Below, piece by piece: positions 48,592 to 56,299 of a stretch of 64,000 nt of DNA. Below the pieces are notes generated by a model. That model was given only the letters and a program-made list of their open reading frames with translations. It had not been told where the DNA came from and did no database searches. The DNA is from Ideonella sp. Its GTDB lineage: Bacteria; Pseudomonadota; Gammaproteobacteria; Burkholderiales; Burkholderiaceae_C. Positions within the stretch are counted from its first letter, which is position 1; every line of letters begins with the position of its first letter. The stretch covers positions 310,001 to 374,000 of the forward strand of contig JABTUY010000001.1 in assembly GCA_015075165.1 (NCBI GenBank), read 5' to 3'. The position numbers were made by a program, and so were the translations under genes.

Positions 48592-49527
48592 ATGAACCCG
48601 CTCAAGAAGAGAGACCTGACGATCGCGCTCGGCTTCCTCGCGGTCCTCCTCGTGCTGCCGCTGGCGATCGGCCATTCGCGTTACCTGCTGGCGGTGCTGA
48701 TGAACTGCGCCGGCCTGTCGCTGATCGGGTTCGGCGTGTGGATCACCTTCACGATCGGGCGCATCAACATCTGCCAGGCCGGCTTCGCGCTGATCGGCGG
48801 CTACACCACCGCGATCGCGCTGTCGCGCTTCGGGTTGAGCTTCTGGGTCGCGCTGCCGCTGTCGGCGCTGGCTGCCGCCGCGATCGGCGCGCTGATCGGC
48901 AGCTTCATCCTCAAGCTGCGGGGCATCTATTTCTCGATGCTGACGATCTGCCTGACCGAAGCGATCCGCCTCGCCTTCCTCAACGGCGGCGCGTTCACGC
49001 AGGGCAGCAAGGGCATCACCGGGCTGCCGCAGCCGTTCGCCGGCGAATCGGCGCTGCCGATGTACTACCTGGCCGTGGTGCTGCTCGCACTCGGGTTGCT
49101 GGTGACCTGGCGCGTGCACTACTCGCGGCTGGGCCGCATCTTCCGCGCGATGCGCCTGAACGAAGACCTGGCCGAGAGCTTCGGCACCAACGTCTGGCGC
49201 TACCGCGTCGTCGCCTTCGCGATCGCCTGCGCGCTCGGCGGGCTCGGGGGCAGCTACTTCGCGGTGTTCACGCAAAGCGTCTATCCGCAGAGCTTCACCG
49301 TCGAGCACAGCATCTACTTCATGCTGTACTGCTTCCTCGGCGGGCTCGAGTTCGTCAGCGGCGCAATGGTGGGTGCGTTCGTGCTGACGATCCTGTTCGA
49401 GCTGCTCAGCCAGTTCCAGCAGTACCAGACGCTGGTCTACGGCGTGCTGATGATCGCGGTGATCCTGCTGCTGCCCAACGGGCTGGTGGCGATTCGCGCC
49501 GCGGCCGGCAAGGAGCGGGGGGCATGA
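48592..49527 (+). CDS. livM: Liv-type ABC permease LivM
   Basis: A 311-residue permease with LivM features: GRINICQAGFALIGGYTTAIAL after the first helices, LRGIYFSMLTICLTEAIRLAF, and the coupling loop GRIFRAMRLNEDLAESFGTNVWRYR. It forms a heterodimer with LivH. Its stop overlaps the LivG start by four bases (ATGA). It differs slightly from amino-acid LivM at GFALIG (usually GQAAFFGIGAY), which may reflect another substrate class. Confidence 0.92.
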   Translation: MNPLKKRDLTIALGFLAVLLVLPLAIGHSRYLLAVLMNCAGLSLIGFGVWITFTIGRINICQAGFALIGGYTTAIALSRFGLSFWVALPLSALAAAAIGALIGSFILKLRGIYFSMLTICLTEAIRLAFLNGGAFTQGSKGITGLPQPFAGESALPMYYLAVVLLALGLLVTWRVHYSRLGRIFRAMRLNEDLAESFGTNVWRYRVVAFAIACALGGLGGSYFAVFTQSVYPQSFTVEHSIYFMLYCFLGGLEFVSGAMVGAFVLTILFELLSQFQQYQTLVYGVLMIAVILLLPNGLVAIRAAAGKERGA

Positions 49528-50312
49528 CCGCCCCGATCCTCGAAGCCCGCAGCGTCAGCAAACGCTTCGGCGGCCTGACCGCCAACGAGGACGTGAGCCT
49601 CGTGCTCGCGCCGCCGGTCGGGCAGGTGGTGTCGGTGATCGGCCCGAACGGCGCGGGCAAGAGCACCTTCTTCAAGATGCTGTCGGGGTTTCTGAAGCCC
49701 ACCACCGGCAGCGTGCTGCTGCACGGGCAGGACATCACCGGCATGCCGCCGCACCGCATCGCGCGGCTCGGCCTGGTGCGCACGTTCCAGGAGACGACGA
49801 TCTTCCCCGACCTGACCGCGATGGAGCATGTCTCGCTGGCGCATCAGCTGCACCGCGAGGCCAACGACGTCGAAGTGGTGCTCGGCGCGCCGCGCGCGCG
49901 CGGCGACGAAGTGCGGCTCGGCGAGAGCGCACGCGAGATCCTCGAGCTGATGGAGCTGTCGGCGAGTGCCGATGTCGCCGCGCGCCACCTGCCGCAGGGG
50001 CTGCTGCGGCTGCTGGGCATCGCGATGGGTCTGGCGGCGCGCCCGCAGGTGCTGCTGCTCGACGAGCCGTATGCGGGGTTGAACCCCGAGGAGACCGACC
50101 GTGCGGTCGCCATCACGCGCAAGGTCGCCGCGTCGGGCGTCTCGGTGCTGCTGGTCGAGCACGACATGAGGGCGGTGATGGCGATCAGCGACCGCATCCA
50201 CGTGCTGTACTTCGGCAAGAAGATCGCCGAGGGCACGCCCGAGCAGATCCGCACCGATCCCAAGGTGATCGAAGCCTACCTCGGGCAGGAAGACGAGGAG
50301 CTCGGGTTGTGA
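49524..50312 (+). CDS. livG: Liv-type ABC ATPase LivG
   Basis: A 262-residue ATPase: Walker A GPNGAGKST (40-48), LVRTFQETTIFPDLTAMEHV (Q-loop), Walker B VLLLDEPYAGLNPEE, and H-loop VEHDM. The ABC signature is divergent (HLPQGLLRLLGIAMGLA instead of LSGGEQ/LPYGQQR), a variation seen in some Liv subgroups; the partner LivF keeps a canonical one. Ends KVIEAYLGQEDEELGL as LivG proteins do. Start overlaps livM; stop overlaps the livF GTG. Confidence 0.92.
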   Translation: MTAPILEARSVSKRFGGLTANEDVSLVLAPPVGQVVSVIGPNGAGKSTFFKMLSGFLKPTTGSVLLHGQDITGMPPHRIARLGLVRTFQETTIFPDLTAMEHVSLAHQLHREANDVEVVLGAPRARGDEVRLGESAREILELMELSASADVAARHLPQGLLRLLGIAMGLAARPQVLLLDEPYAGLNPEETDRAVAITRKVAASGVSVLLVEHDMRAVMAISDRIHVLYFGKKIAEGTPEQIRTDPKVIEAYLGQEDEELGL

Positions 50313-51046
50313 ACGCCGCGACACCGCACCTGGAACTCACTCAGGTCTCGCTGCGCTACGGCGAGGTGCGCGCGCTCGAGGGCGTGAGCCTGAAGGTGCC
50401 GAGCGGCCAGATCGTCGCGCTGATCGGTGCCAACGGCGCGGGCAAGTCCTCGACGCTGCGCGCCGTCACCGGGCTGCGCCGGGTCGCCGAAGGCGAAGTC
50501 CGGCTCAACGGCGAGGTCATCAACTCGCCGGCCAGCCAGGTGGCGACACATGTGCTCGTGCGCCAGGGGGTGGCGATGGTGCCCGAGGGGCGCCATGTCT
50601 TCCCGTACATGAGCATCAAGGACAACCTGCTGATGGGCGCCTACACGCGCAGCGACAAGGCAGGCATCGCCAGCGACCTCGAACGCGTGTGCGAACGTTT
50701 CCCGCGCCTGAAGGAGCGTTTCACGCAGCAGGGCTCGAGCCTGTCGGGCGGCGAGCAGCAGATGGTGGCGATCGGTCGCGCGCTGATGGCCAAGCCCAAA
50801 CTGCTGCTGCTGGACGAGCCGTCGCTCGGCATCGCGCCGCAGGTGATCCGGCTGATCGGCCGCAGCCTGCTCGAGATCAACCGCAAGGACGGCATCACCG
50901 TCGTGCTGGTCGAGCAGAACAGCCGCATGGCGCTGGCGCTGTCGAGTTATGCCTACGTGCTCGAGACGGGTCATGTCGCGCTCGAAGGCGCATCGAAGGA
51001 ACTGATGACCAACGAGCACGTCAAGCGCCTGTACCTCGGCGGGTAG
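50309..51046 (+). CDS. livF: Liv-type ABC ATPase LivF
   Basis: A 245-residue ATPase with Walker A GANGAGKSS (40-48), Q-loop segment MVPEGRHVFPYMSIKDNL, signature SSLSGGEQQMVAIGRALM and Walker B LLLLDEPSLGIAPQ; ends VKRLYLGG. GTG start overlapping the livG stop. Last gene of the importer; a GntR gene follows after 36 bases and may be co-transcribed. Confidence 0.94.
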   Translation: MNAATPHLELTQVSLRYGEVRALEGVSLKVPSGQIVALIGANGAGKSSTLRAVTGLRRVAEGEVRLNGEVINSPASQVATHVLVRQGVAMVPEGRHVFPYMSIKDNLLMGAYTRSDKAGIASDLERVCERFPRLKERFTQQGSSLSGGEQQMVAIGRALMAKPKLLLLDEPSLGIAPQVIRLIGRSLLEINRKDGITVVLVEQNSRMALALSSYAYVLETGHVALEGASKELMTNEHVKRLYLGG

Positions 51047-51082
51047 TCTTCGTCCGGCGCGGGTTGGGTTAGGCTCTGCAGC

Positions 51083-51811
51083 GTGACGACCAAGTTGAGC
51101 AACCAGGACATCTACGACCGGATCTACGCCGCCATCAGCGAGCGGCGGCTGCTGCCGGGCACCAAGCTCAGTGAAGAGCGGCTGGCGCAAGCCTTCCACG
51201 CCAGCCGCACGCGGGTGCGCGAGGTGCTGCTGCGCCTGGGTCAGGAGCTCATCGTCGAGGCGCATCCGAACCGCGGCGCCTTCGTCGCCAGCCCGACTCA
51301 GGAAGACCTGCGGCACGTGTTCGCAGTGCGGCGCGCGCTCGAACGCGCGATTGCGGCCGAACTGGCCGATCGCTTCGGCGGCCAGCCGATCGTGCCGCTG
51401 CGCGGCCACCTCGACGAGGAGGCCCGCGCGCGCGCGCGCGCCGATCGTGCCGCGCTGGCCCGTTTGACCGGCGAGTTCCACGTGCGCCTGGCCGAGACGA
51501 CCGGCAATCGCCTGTTCAGCGACAGCCTACGCCGCCTGGTCGCGCTGACCGGGCTTGTCATCGCGCAGTACGACGCCCAGGCGTCCAGCGCATGCCCCGA
51601 CCACGAGCACACCGACATCGTGCAGGCGATCGAAGCCGGTGACCCGAAGCGCGCCGAGCGGCTGATGCTCGCGCACCTGGAGCATGTCGAACAGGGCATC
51701 AAGCCGCCGGAACAGCCTTCGAACGAGATCAACTTCGAGCGCATCTTCGGTGTCGAGGGCGCCGCCGCGCCGGCCGCGAAGGCACGCGCGCGGCGCCGTT
51801 CGGCGCGCTGA
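51083..51811 (+). CDS. GntR-family regulator (FCD type)
   Basis: A 242-residue protein with the winged helix-turn-helix IYDRIYAAISERRLLPGTKLSEERLAQAFHASRTRVREVLLRLGQE (about 10-55) and a helical ligand domain (FAVRRALERAIAAELA; FHVRLAETTGNRLF). GTG start at 51083. By position it regulates the Liv importer and the following PLP enzyme, perhaps with their substrate as effector. It is a different subgroup from the GntR protein of the carboxylase cluster (sequence similarity only in the helix-turn-helix). Confidence 0.9.
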   Translation: MTTKLSNQDIYDRIYAAISERRLLPGTKLSEERLAQAFHASRTRVREVLLRLGQELIVEAHPNRGAFVASPTQEDLRHVFAVRRALERAIAAELADRFGGQPIVPLRGHLDEEARARARADRAALARLTGEFHVRLAETTGNRLFSDSLRRLVALTGLVIAQYDAQASSACPDHEHTDIVQAIEAGDPKRAERLMLAHLEHVEQGIKPPEQPSNEINFERIFGVEGAAAPAAKARARRRSAR

Positions 51812-51843
51812 CCGCCGCTGCCGGTCACACCGCGGCGGCGGTC
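51810..51843 (+). terminator. Weak terminator candidate after GntR gene
   Basis: Perfect 9-bp stem GACCGCCGC/GCGGCGGTC with a 16-base loop starting at the stop codon; no T-tract. Confidence 0.25.
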
Positions 51844-51999
51844 GGGTGCAGGTGTGACGGCCGCAGTGTGTGTACGACACCGATCGAAGACAGGTTCACC
51901 CTGCGTCGCGCCGACGAAGATCGGCTCGATGGAGCCTGACCAAGCTGCTGTTTGGCACACTGCGCGGGTACTGTGCAACACCACACGGAGGCCCCGCTC

Positions 52000-53883
52000 A
52001 TGTCACGAGCCTGGGTGATCGACGCGATCCACCGCATCGAGCGCGATTTCAAGCGCTCTTCCGACACGCACCTGATCGAGGTCGAGCTGCCGGCGCTGGC
52101 CGGCGTGCGCCTGTACCTCAAGGACGAGTCGACGCACCCGACCGGCAGCCTCAAGCACCGGCTGGCGCGCTCGCTGTTCCTCTACGGCCTGTGCAACGGC
52201 TGGATCGACGAGGGCCAGACGATCATCGAGGCCTCGTCGGGCAGCACCGCGGTGTCGGAGGCATACTTCGCGCGCATGCTCGGCTTGCCGTTCGTCGCCG
52301 TCATGCCCAAGGGCACGTCGCCGGCAAAGGTCGCGCTGATCGAGTTCTACGGCGGCCGCTGCCACTTCGTCGACAACCCGGCGCAGGTCTACGTCGAGGC
52401 CGAGCAGCTCGCGCGCGAGTGCCGCGGCCACTACATGGATCAGTTCACCTACGCCGAACGCGCCACCGACTGGCGCTCCAACAACAACATCGCCGAGTCG
52501 ATCTTCGCGCAGATGCGAGGCGAGCCGGATCCCGAGCCGGCGTGGATCGTGGTCGGCGCCGGAACCGGCGGCACCTCGGCGACGATCGGGCGCTACATCC
52601 GCTACCACGGCAACCGCACGCAGCTGTGCGTCGTCGACCCCGACTGGTCGGTGTTCCTCGACTACTACCAGCGCCGTGACGCCAGCGTCGTCGGCACGCG
52701 CGGCTCGGACATCGAGGGCATCGGCCGGCCGCGCGTCGAGCCGTCGTTCGTGCCCGACGTCATCGGCCGCATGATCCACGTGCCCAACGCCGCGTCGTAC
52801 GCCGCGATGCGCGTGCTCGAGCGGTTGGTCGGCCGCAAGTACGGCGCCTCCACCGGCACCGACTTCCACGGTGCGATGCGCATCGCCTGCGAGATGCACG
52901 CCCGCGGCGAGCGCGGCGCGATCGTGACTCTCGCCTGCGATCCGGGCGAGCGCTACCTCGACACCTACTACAACGACGCCTGGCTGCGCGCCAACGGCTA
53001 CGACATCGCCGCGCACACCGCGCAGCTCGAGCGCGCGCTGGGGCATAGGAGTTTCAAACGCCCCTGCAGCAGCAAGCCCGAAAGGCCTCGGGAGCGATCT
53101 GCCGCGGGCTGGAGCGCTTGGATTTGGCCGCTGTGCCGTCGCGTCGTGCTGATTCGGCGCGTCCTTGACCGTGCACAAGGGGTGCTCTCGACCACGGACC
53201 TCAGGGTCGCCCCTGACTTCGGCGCCGTGGCGCTGACACGGTGCGCAGCACACCCCGGCTGCGGTTTGGCGGCGCAGCCTGTGGCGATGTGTTTTCGACG
53301 GTCGGCGGCCGACCGGACTCAGGCGGCTTCAGTCTTGCCCCGCCTCGCGCGCCCGGCCCTTGGGCGGCGGCTGCGGATCCAGCCCCAGGTGGGTGAGGAT
53401 CTTCTCGATCACCGGCCGCTCGAGAATGGCCGCGATGATCTTCAGTTCGCCGCCGCCGCAGTTGGGGCAGTGCTGCATGTCGATGTCAAAGACCCGCTCG
53501 AGCAGCCGAGCCCAGCCGATGCGTCCCGGCCGAGCCTGGGCAGATTCGATCTCGCACTCAGCGGCGACGGCTGCTTCGGTGAGCGGTTCCTCGTGCGCGG
53601 CTGGCCCCTGCGGCACGACCAGCGCCCGCAGCTTGGCATTCGGGGCCAGCACCCCGTGGAACCTGATCAATGCAGCCGTGGCCGCGGCACCAGCGCGGCC
53701 AGCCGCTGCATGAACTCCAGCGGGCTCATCACCAGGTGTCGACGAGTCGCGCCACCAAGGGTTAGGCGAGCTTGCCCGCTGCCGGCCTGTCAGTGCGTCT
53801 TCGTGCCGGGTGCCTGCTGCGTGATGGTGAGTTCGGGCATCAGGTGGCGGATGCCGCCAAGGGCGTGGTGGGTCTGGCGCTGA
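52000..53883 (+). CDS. PLP-dependent cysteine desulfhydrase/synthase-like enzyme, 3' end replaced by IS sequence
   Basis: Residues 1-348 are a complete fold-type II PLP enzyme like mycobacterial Cds1: [23 protein letters not shown] carries the PLP lysine (Lys52), [27 protein letters not shown] the phosphate-side loop, and [20 protein letters not shown] the second phosphate loop. It would release sulfide, pyruvate and ammonia from cysteine or make a beta-substituted alanine. The natural stop is lost: at 53043 an IS91-like end begins, and the frame runs on to 53883 through IS and LysE-fragment sequence, adding about 280 unrelated residues. ATG at 52000 has CACGGAGG upstream. Activity is possible but uncertain. 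Confidence 0.82.
   Translation: MSRAWVIDAIHRIERDFKRSSDTHLIEVELPALAGVRLYLKDESTHPTGSLKHRLARSLFLYGLCNGWIDEGQTIIEASSGSTAVSEAYFARMLGLPFVAVMPKGTSPAKVALIEFYGGRCHFVDNPAQVYVEAEQLARECRGHYMDQFTYAERATDWRSNNNIAESIFAQMRGEPDPEPAWIVVGAGTGGTSATIGRYIRYHGNRTQLCVVDPDWSVFLDYYQRRDASVVGTRGSDIEGIGRPRVEPSFVPDVIGRMIHVPNAASYAAMRVLERLVGRKYGASTGTDFHGAMRIACEMHARGERGAIVTLACDPGERYLDTYYNDAWLRANGYDIAAHTAQLERALGHRSFKRPCSSKPERPRERSAAGWSAWIWPLCRRVVLIRRVLDRAQGVLSTTDLRVAPDFGAVALTRCAAHPGCGLAAQPVAMCFRRSAADRTQAASVLPRLARPALGRRLRIQPQVGEDLLDHRPLENGRDDLQFAAAAVGAVLHVDVKDPLEQPSPADASRPSLGRFDLALSGDGCFGERFLVRGWPLRHDQRPQLGIRGQHPVEPDQCSRGRGTSAASRCMNSSGLITRCRRVAPPRVRRACPLPACQCVFVPGACCVMVSSGIRWRMPPRAWWVWR
53043..53762 (-). mobile_element. IS91/ISCR-like element remnant 1 with oriIS-like end
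   Basis: The left end on the minus strand reads GCGTTTGAAACTCCTATGCC, close to the ISCR oriIS sequence as I remember it. The transposase C-terminus ends 272 bases from it, the expected order (transposase, then oriIS). The interval 53058-53328 holds no gene I can see and fits the spacer between transposase stop and oriIS. The right part of the element, including terIS, is missing. Confidence 0.75.
53329..53762 (-). pseudogene. IS91-family transposase, C-terminal fragment with frameshifts
   Basis: Reading on the minus strand: [23 protein letters not shown], a one-base deletion near 53671, then [53 protein letters not shown] and the end [13 protein letters not shown]. These are the C-terminal hallmarks of IS91-family (transposase_32) enzymes. 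Another shift lies near 53735. The N-terminal zinc and catalytic Tyr domains are absent, so it is inactive. Confidence 0.85.
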
Positions 53884-54179
53884 CGTGGCGTGCGTCCCTG
53901 CTGAACATCCTGAACCCGAAGCTGACGATCTTCTTTCTGGCTTTCCTGCCCCAGTTCGTCGAGCCGGGTGCCGCGCGGCCGCTGCTGCAACTGCTCGCGC
54001 TCAGCGTGGTCTTCATGGCGATGACCTTCGTCGTGTTCGTCGTCTACGGCTTCGTGGCGCATGCGTTCCGTCGTCGCGTCGTCGAGTCGCCCTCGGTGCA
54101 GCGCTGGCTTCGCCGCAGCTTCGCCGCGGCCTTTGCCGGGCTGGGTGCAAGGCTTGCGGCCAGCGAGTCGTCGGCGTGA
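53772..54179 (+). pseudogene. LysE/RhtB-family exporter, C-terminal fragment
   Basis: About 125 codons of which [36 protein letters not shown] onward match the second half of LysE/RhtB amino-acid exporters (NPK motif), with two more hydrophobic helices to the end. The first half of the family (about 100 residues, including the N-terminal helices) is missing where the IS91 remnant abuts. It is non-functional as it stands. Confidence 0.8.
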
Positions 54180-54255
54180 TCGCCGTGGCCGTCGGGTTCT
54201 TCGAGACGGCGTCTCGGGTCTCGCCCTCTCCCGTTCGACTCCAAGAGGCATCGCA

Positions 54256-54576
54256 ATGGCTTGGTTGCTGCTGGTCGTCGCGGGCCTGCTCGAAGTCGGC
54301 TGGGCCGTCGGCCTGAAGTACACGGAGGGCTTCACGCGGCTGTGGCCGAGCGTGCTCACGCTCGGCTCGATGCTGGCGAGCGTCGTGCTACTCGGCATCG
54401 CGATGAAGTCGCTGCCGGTCGGCATGTCGTATTCGGTGTGGGTGGGCATCGGCGCCATCGGCACCGCGCTGCTGGGCATCGTGCTGTTCGCGGAGCCGGC
54501 CACCGCGGGGCGGCTCGCGAGCCTGGGCCTCATCCTCGCGGGCATCGTCGGGCTCAAGCTGGCAACGCCGGGCTGA
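54256..54576 (+). CDS. sugE: SugE/Gdx-type small multidrug resistance protein (guanidinium exporter)
   Basis: A 106-residue four-helix SMR protein. Glu13 in LLVVAGLLEVGWAVGLKYTEGF is the proton/substrate-coupling acid, and KSLPVGMSYSVWVGIGAIGTALLGI is the SugE/Gdx-type second-third helix block, distinguishing it from EmrE. Gdx members export guanidinium as antiparallel dimers. No guanidine riboswitch was recognised in the 76 bases upstream. It lies in the IS91-flanked island. Confidence 0.92.
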   Translation: MAWLLLVVAGLLEVGWAVGLKYTEGFTRLWPSVLTLGSMLASVVLLGIAMKSLPVGMSYSVWVGIGAIGTALLGIVLFAEPATAGRLASLGLILAGIVGLKLATPG

Positions 54577-54682
54577 GCGCCCCGGCGCTGCGGCCGACGA
54601 TCTCGGCCGATCGCACGCTTGCCCTGAGCGCCGGTTGCGTGCACGCTCCGACACGCACGCCGACCCTGCGGAAGCTCGAACC

Positions 54683-55060
54683 ATGTCCTCGAATCCCGAC
54701 CCTCGATCGCTCTTGTCGCTGCTCGGCGCCTTGGCCGAGGCCTTCAACCGCCACGACGCCGATGCGCTGATGTCGATGATGACGCCCGACTGCGTGTTCG
54801 AGGCCTCGGCCGGCCGCGACGCCGTGCGCGCGGCCTTCGTCGACGTGTGGACGAGTTTTCCCGATGCGCACTGGCGCGGCGCGCGCCACTTCGTGCACGG
54901 CGACCGCGGCGTCTCGGAGTGGACCTTCAGCGGCACGCGCGCCGCCGACGGCGCGCGCGTCGAGGTGCAAGGCTGCGATCTGTTCACCTTCCGCGACGGC
55001 AAGATCGCGCTGAAGAATTCCTACCGCAAGAACCGGCCGCCCGCGCCGCCCCTCCGATGA
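54683..55060 (+). CDS. NTF2/SnoaL-like protein
   Basis: A 125-residue cone-shaped alpha+beta barrel protein: LLGALAEAFNRHDADALMSMMTPDCVFEASAG is the usual SnoaL-like start and VQGCDLFTFRDGKIALKNSYRKNR the end strand. Members are small-molecule isomerases/hydratases or ligand binders; the catalytic residues are not fixed. Its stop overlaps the ATG of the MaoC gene (ATGA), so they are co-translated and may act on the same compound. Confidence 0.85.
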   Translation: MSSNPDPRSLLSLLGALAEAFNRHDADALMSMMTPDCVFEASAGRDAVRAAFVDVWTSFPDAHWRGARHFVHGDRGVSEWTFSGTRAADGARVEVQGCDLFTFRDGKIALKNSYRKNRPPAPPLR

Positions 55061-55542
55061 CACCGACCACGCTCCATTGGGAAGACTTCGCCCCCGGCTG
55101 GCAGCACGAGTCGCCGCCGCGCACGCTCACGGCGAGCGAGATCGTCGCGTTCGCGCGCGAGTTCGACCCGCAGACCTACCACACCGACGAAGAGGCGGCG
55201 AAGGCCTCGCCCTTCGGCGGCCTGATCGCCAGCGGCTGGCACACCTGCAGCATCGCGATGCGGCTGATGTGCGACGGCTACCTGCTGCGCACTTCGTGCA
55301 TCGGCTCGCCCGGGCTCGACGGCCTGCGCTGGCTCAAGCCGGTGCGCCCGGGCGACACGCTGCGGCTGCGCGCCACCGCGCTCGAGCAGACGCCCTCGCA
55401 GAAGGACCCGACGCGCGGCACGGCGAGCTTTCGCTGGGACGTGCTGAACCAGCGCGACGAGGTCGTGTGCTCGATGACGGGCCGGCAGCACTATCGCCGC
55501 CGCACGCCGGCGGCGGCAGATCGGGAGCGCTTGCCGACGTAG
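55057..55542 (+). CDS. MaoC-family (R)-hydratase/dehydratase
   Basis: A 161-residue hot-dog-fold protein. It opens with WEDFAPGWQHESPPRTLTASEIVAFAREFDPQTYHTDEEAA and has FGGLIASGWHTCSIAMRL, the hydratase-2 type motif with Asp and His catalytic positions. Such enzymes hydrate enoyl-CoA or similar thioesters. It is coupled to the NTF2-like gene. Its last 52 bases overlap the convergent DUF3455 gene. Confidence 0.9.
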   Translation: MTPTTLHWEDFAPGWQHESPPRTLTASEIVAFAREFDPQTYHTDEEAAKASPFGGLIASGWHTCSIAMRLMCDGYLLRTSCIGSPGLDGLRWLKPVRPGDTLRLRATALEQTPSQKDPTRGTASFRWDVLNQRDEVVCSMTGRQHYRRRTPAAADRERLPT

Positions 55543-56087
55543 AAGCGGTAGTCCGCCGTGTAGGCGACGCGCGCCACGCGGCCTGAGGCGGCCTGCGTGC
55601 AGCCCGCCTCGGGCGCGACGCCGCCGACGGTGTGGATGCGCTGGATGCTCGTCACACCGGCGAAGGCGCCGGCGCTTCCACTGGCGTCGGCGGGCCGCGC
55701 CGTGAGCAGCAGCCACGGGATGGCGCCGCGCGTCGTCGCGTCGGCACGCTCCTTCACGGCGGCCACGACCTTGCTGCCGTCGGCGGCCTCCCAGGTCGGC
55801 CCCGCATAGTGGCGGCCGATCCTGTGGCCGAGCGCGTCGTACAGGACGGCCTCGGGCGCGACGAAGGTCCACTCGTAGCGGCCGCCCTTCTTGCGGGCGC
55901 GGCACTCGTAGATCTGCACACCGCGCGCGGGCGCGACCATCGCCAGCGACTCGCTCGTGCCGGGCTCGAGGTGGGCGGGCACGCCCGCGACGGACGACTC
56001 CGGCTGCAGGCCCGAGCAAGCGGCGACGACGGCGACGACGAAGGTCGTCAGCATGAACGCGACGACCTTCGGGCTTTGCTGCGACAT
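55491..56087 (-). CDS. DUF3455 lipoprotein
   Basis: A 198-residue exported protein with a lipobox-like VVAACSG. The DUF3455 domain spans GVQIYECRARKKGGRYEWTFVAPEAVLYD, HYAGPTWEAADGSKVVAAV, PWLLLTARPADASG and VGGVAPEAGCTQAASGRVARVAYTADYRFY. The ATG at 56087 has a very good GAGGAG site 6 bases upstream. Function of the family is unknown. It converges with and overlaps the MaoC gene by 52 bases. Confidence 0.85.
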   Translation of the reverse strand: MSQQSPKVVAFMLTTFVVAVVAACSGLQPESSVAGVPAHLEPGTSESLAMVAPARGVQIYECRARKKGGRYEWTFVAPEAVLYDALGHRIGRHYAGPTWEAADGSKVVAAVKERADATTRGAIPWLLLTARPADASGSAGAFAGVTSIQRIHTVGGVAPEAGCTQAASGRVARVAYTADYRFYVGKRSRSAAAGVRRR

Positions 56088-56299
56088 GGTGATCTCCTCG
56101 GCACGTCGGCCACGTGTGGGCCGGTGCAGGGAATCTAGGCCGCGCATGTATCCGCCCGGCTTCGCGCCGGGCTCGGCGCGTTGCGACCGTGTTTCATGCG
56201 ATGCACGGCTGTCGTCGATCCTGACGACAGACGCACGCCCGGCGTTCGGCCACCATCGGGCCGCGGACACCGCTCCGTTGCTGCCATGGGAGATCGACG

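Noticed and set aside
51870-52679. Alternative + strand frame over the PLP enzyme
   Set aside because: Arg-rich shadow frame; the overlapping frame has the PLP lysine motif and family-length similarity.
54180-54255. Possible guanidine riboswitch upstream of sugE
   Set aside because: Only a small GAGAC/GTCTC stem is present; the conserved ACGR loops of class II or the class I/III cores are not recognisable in this short leader.
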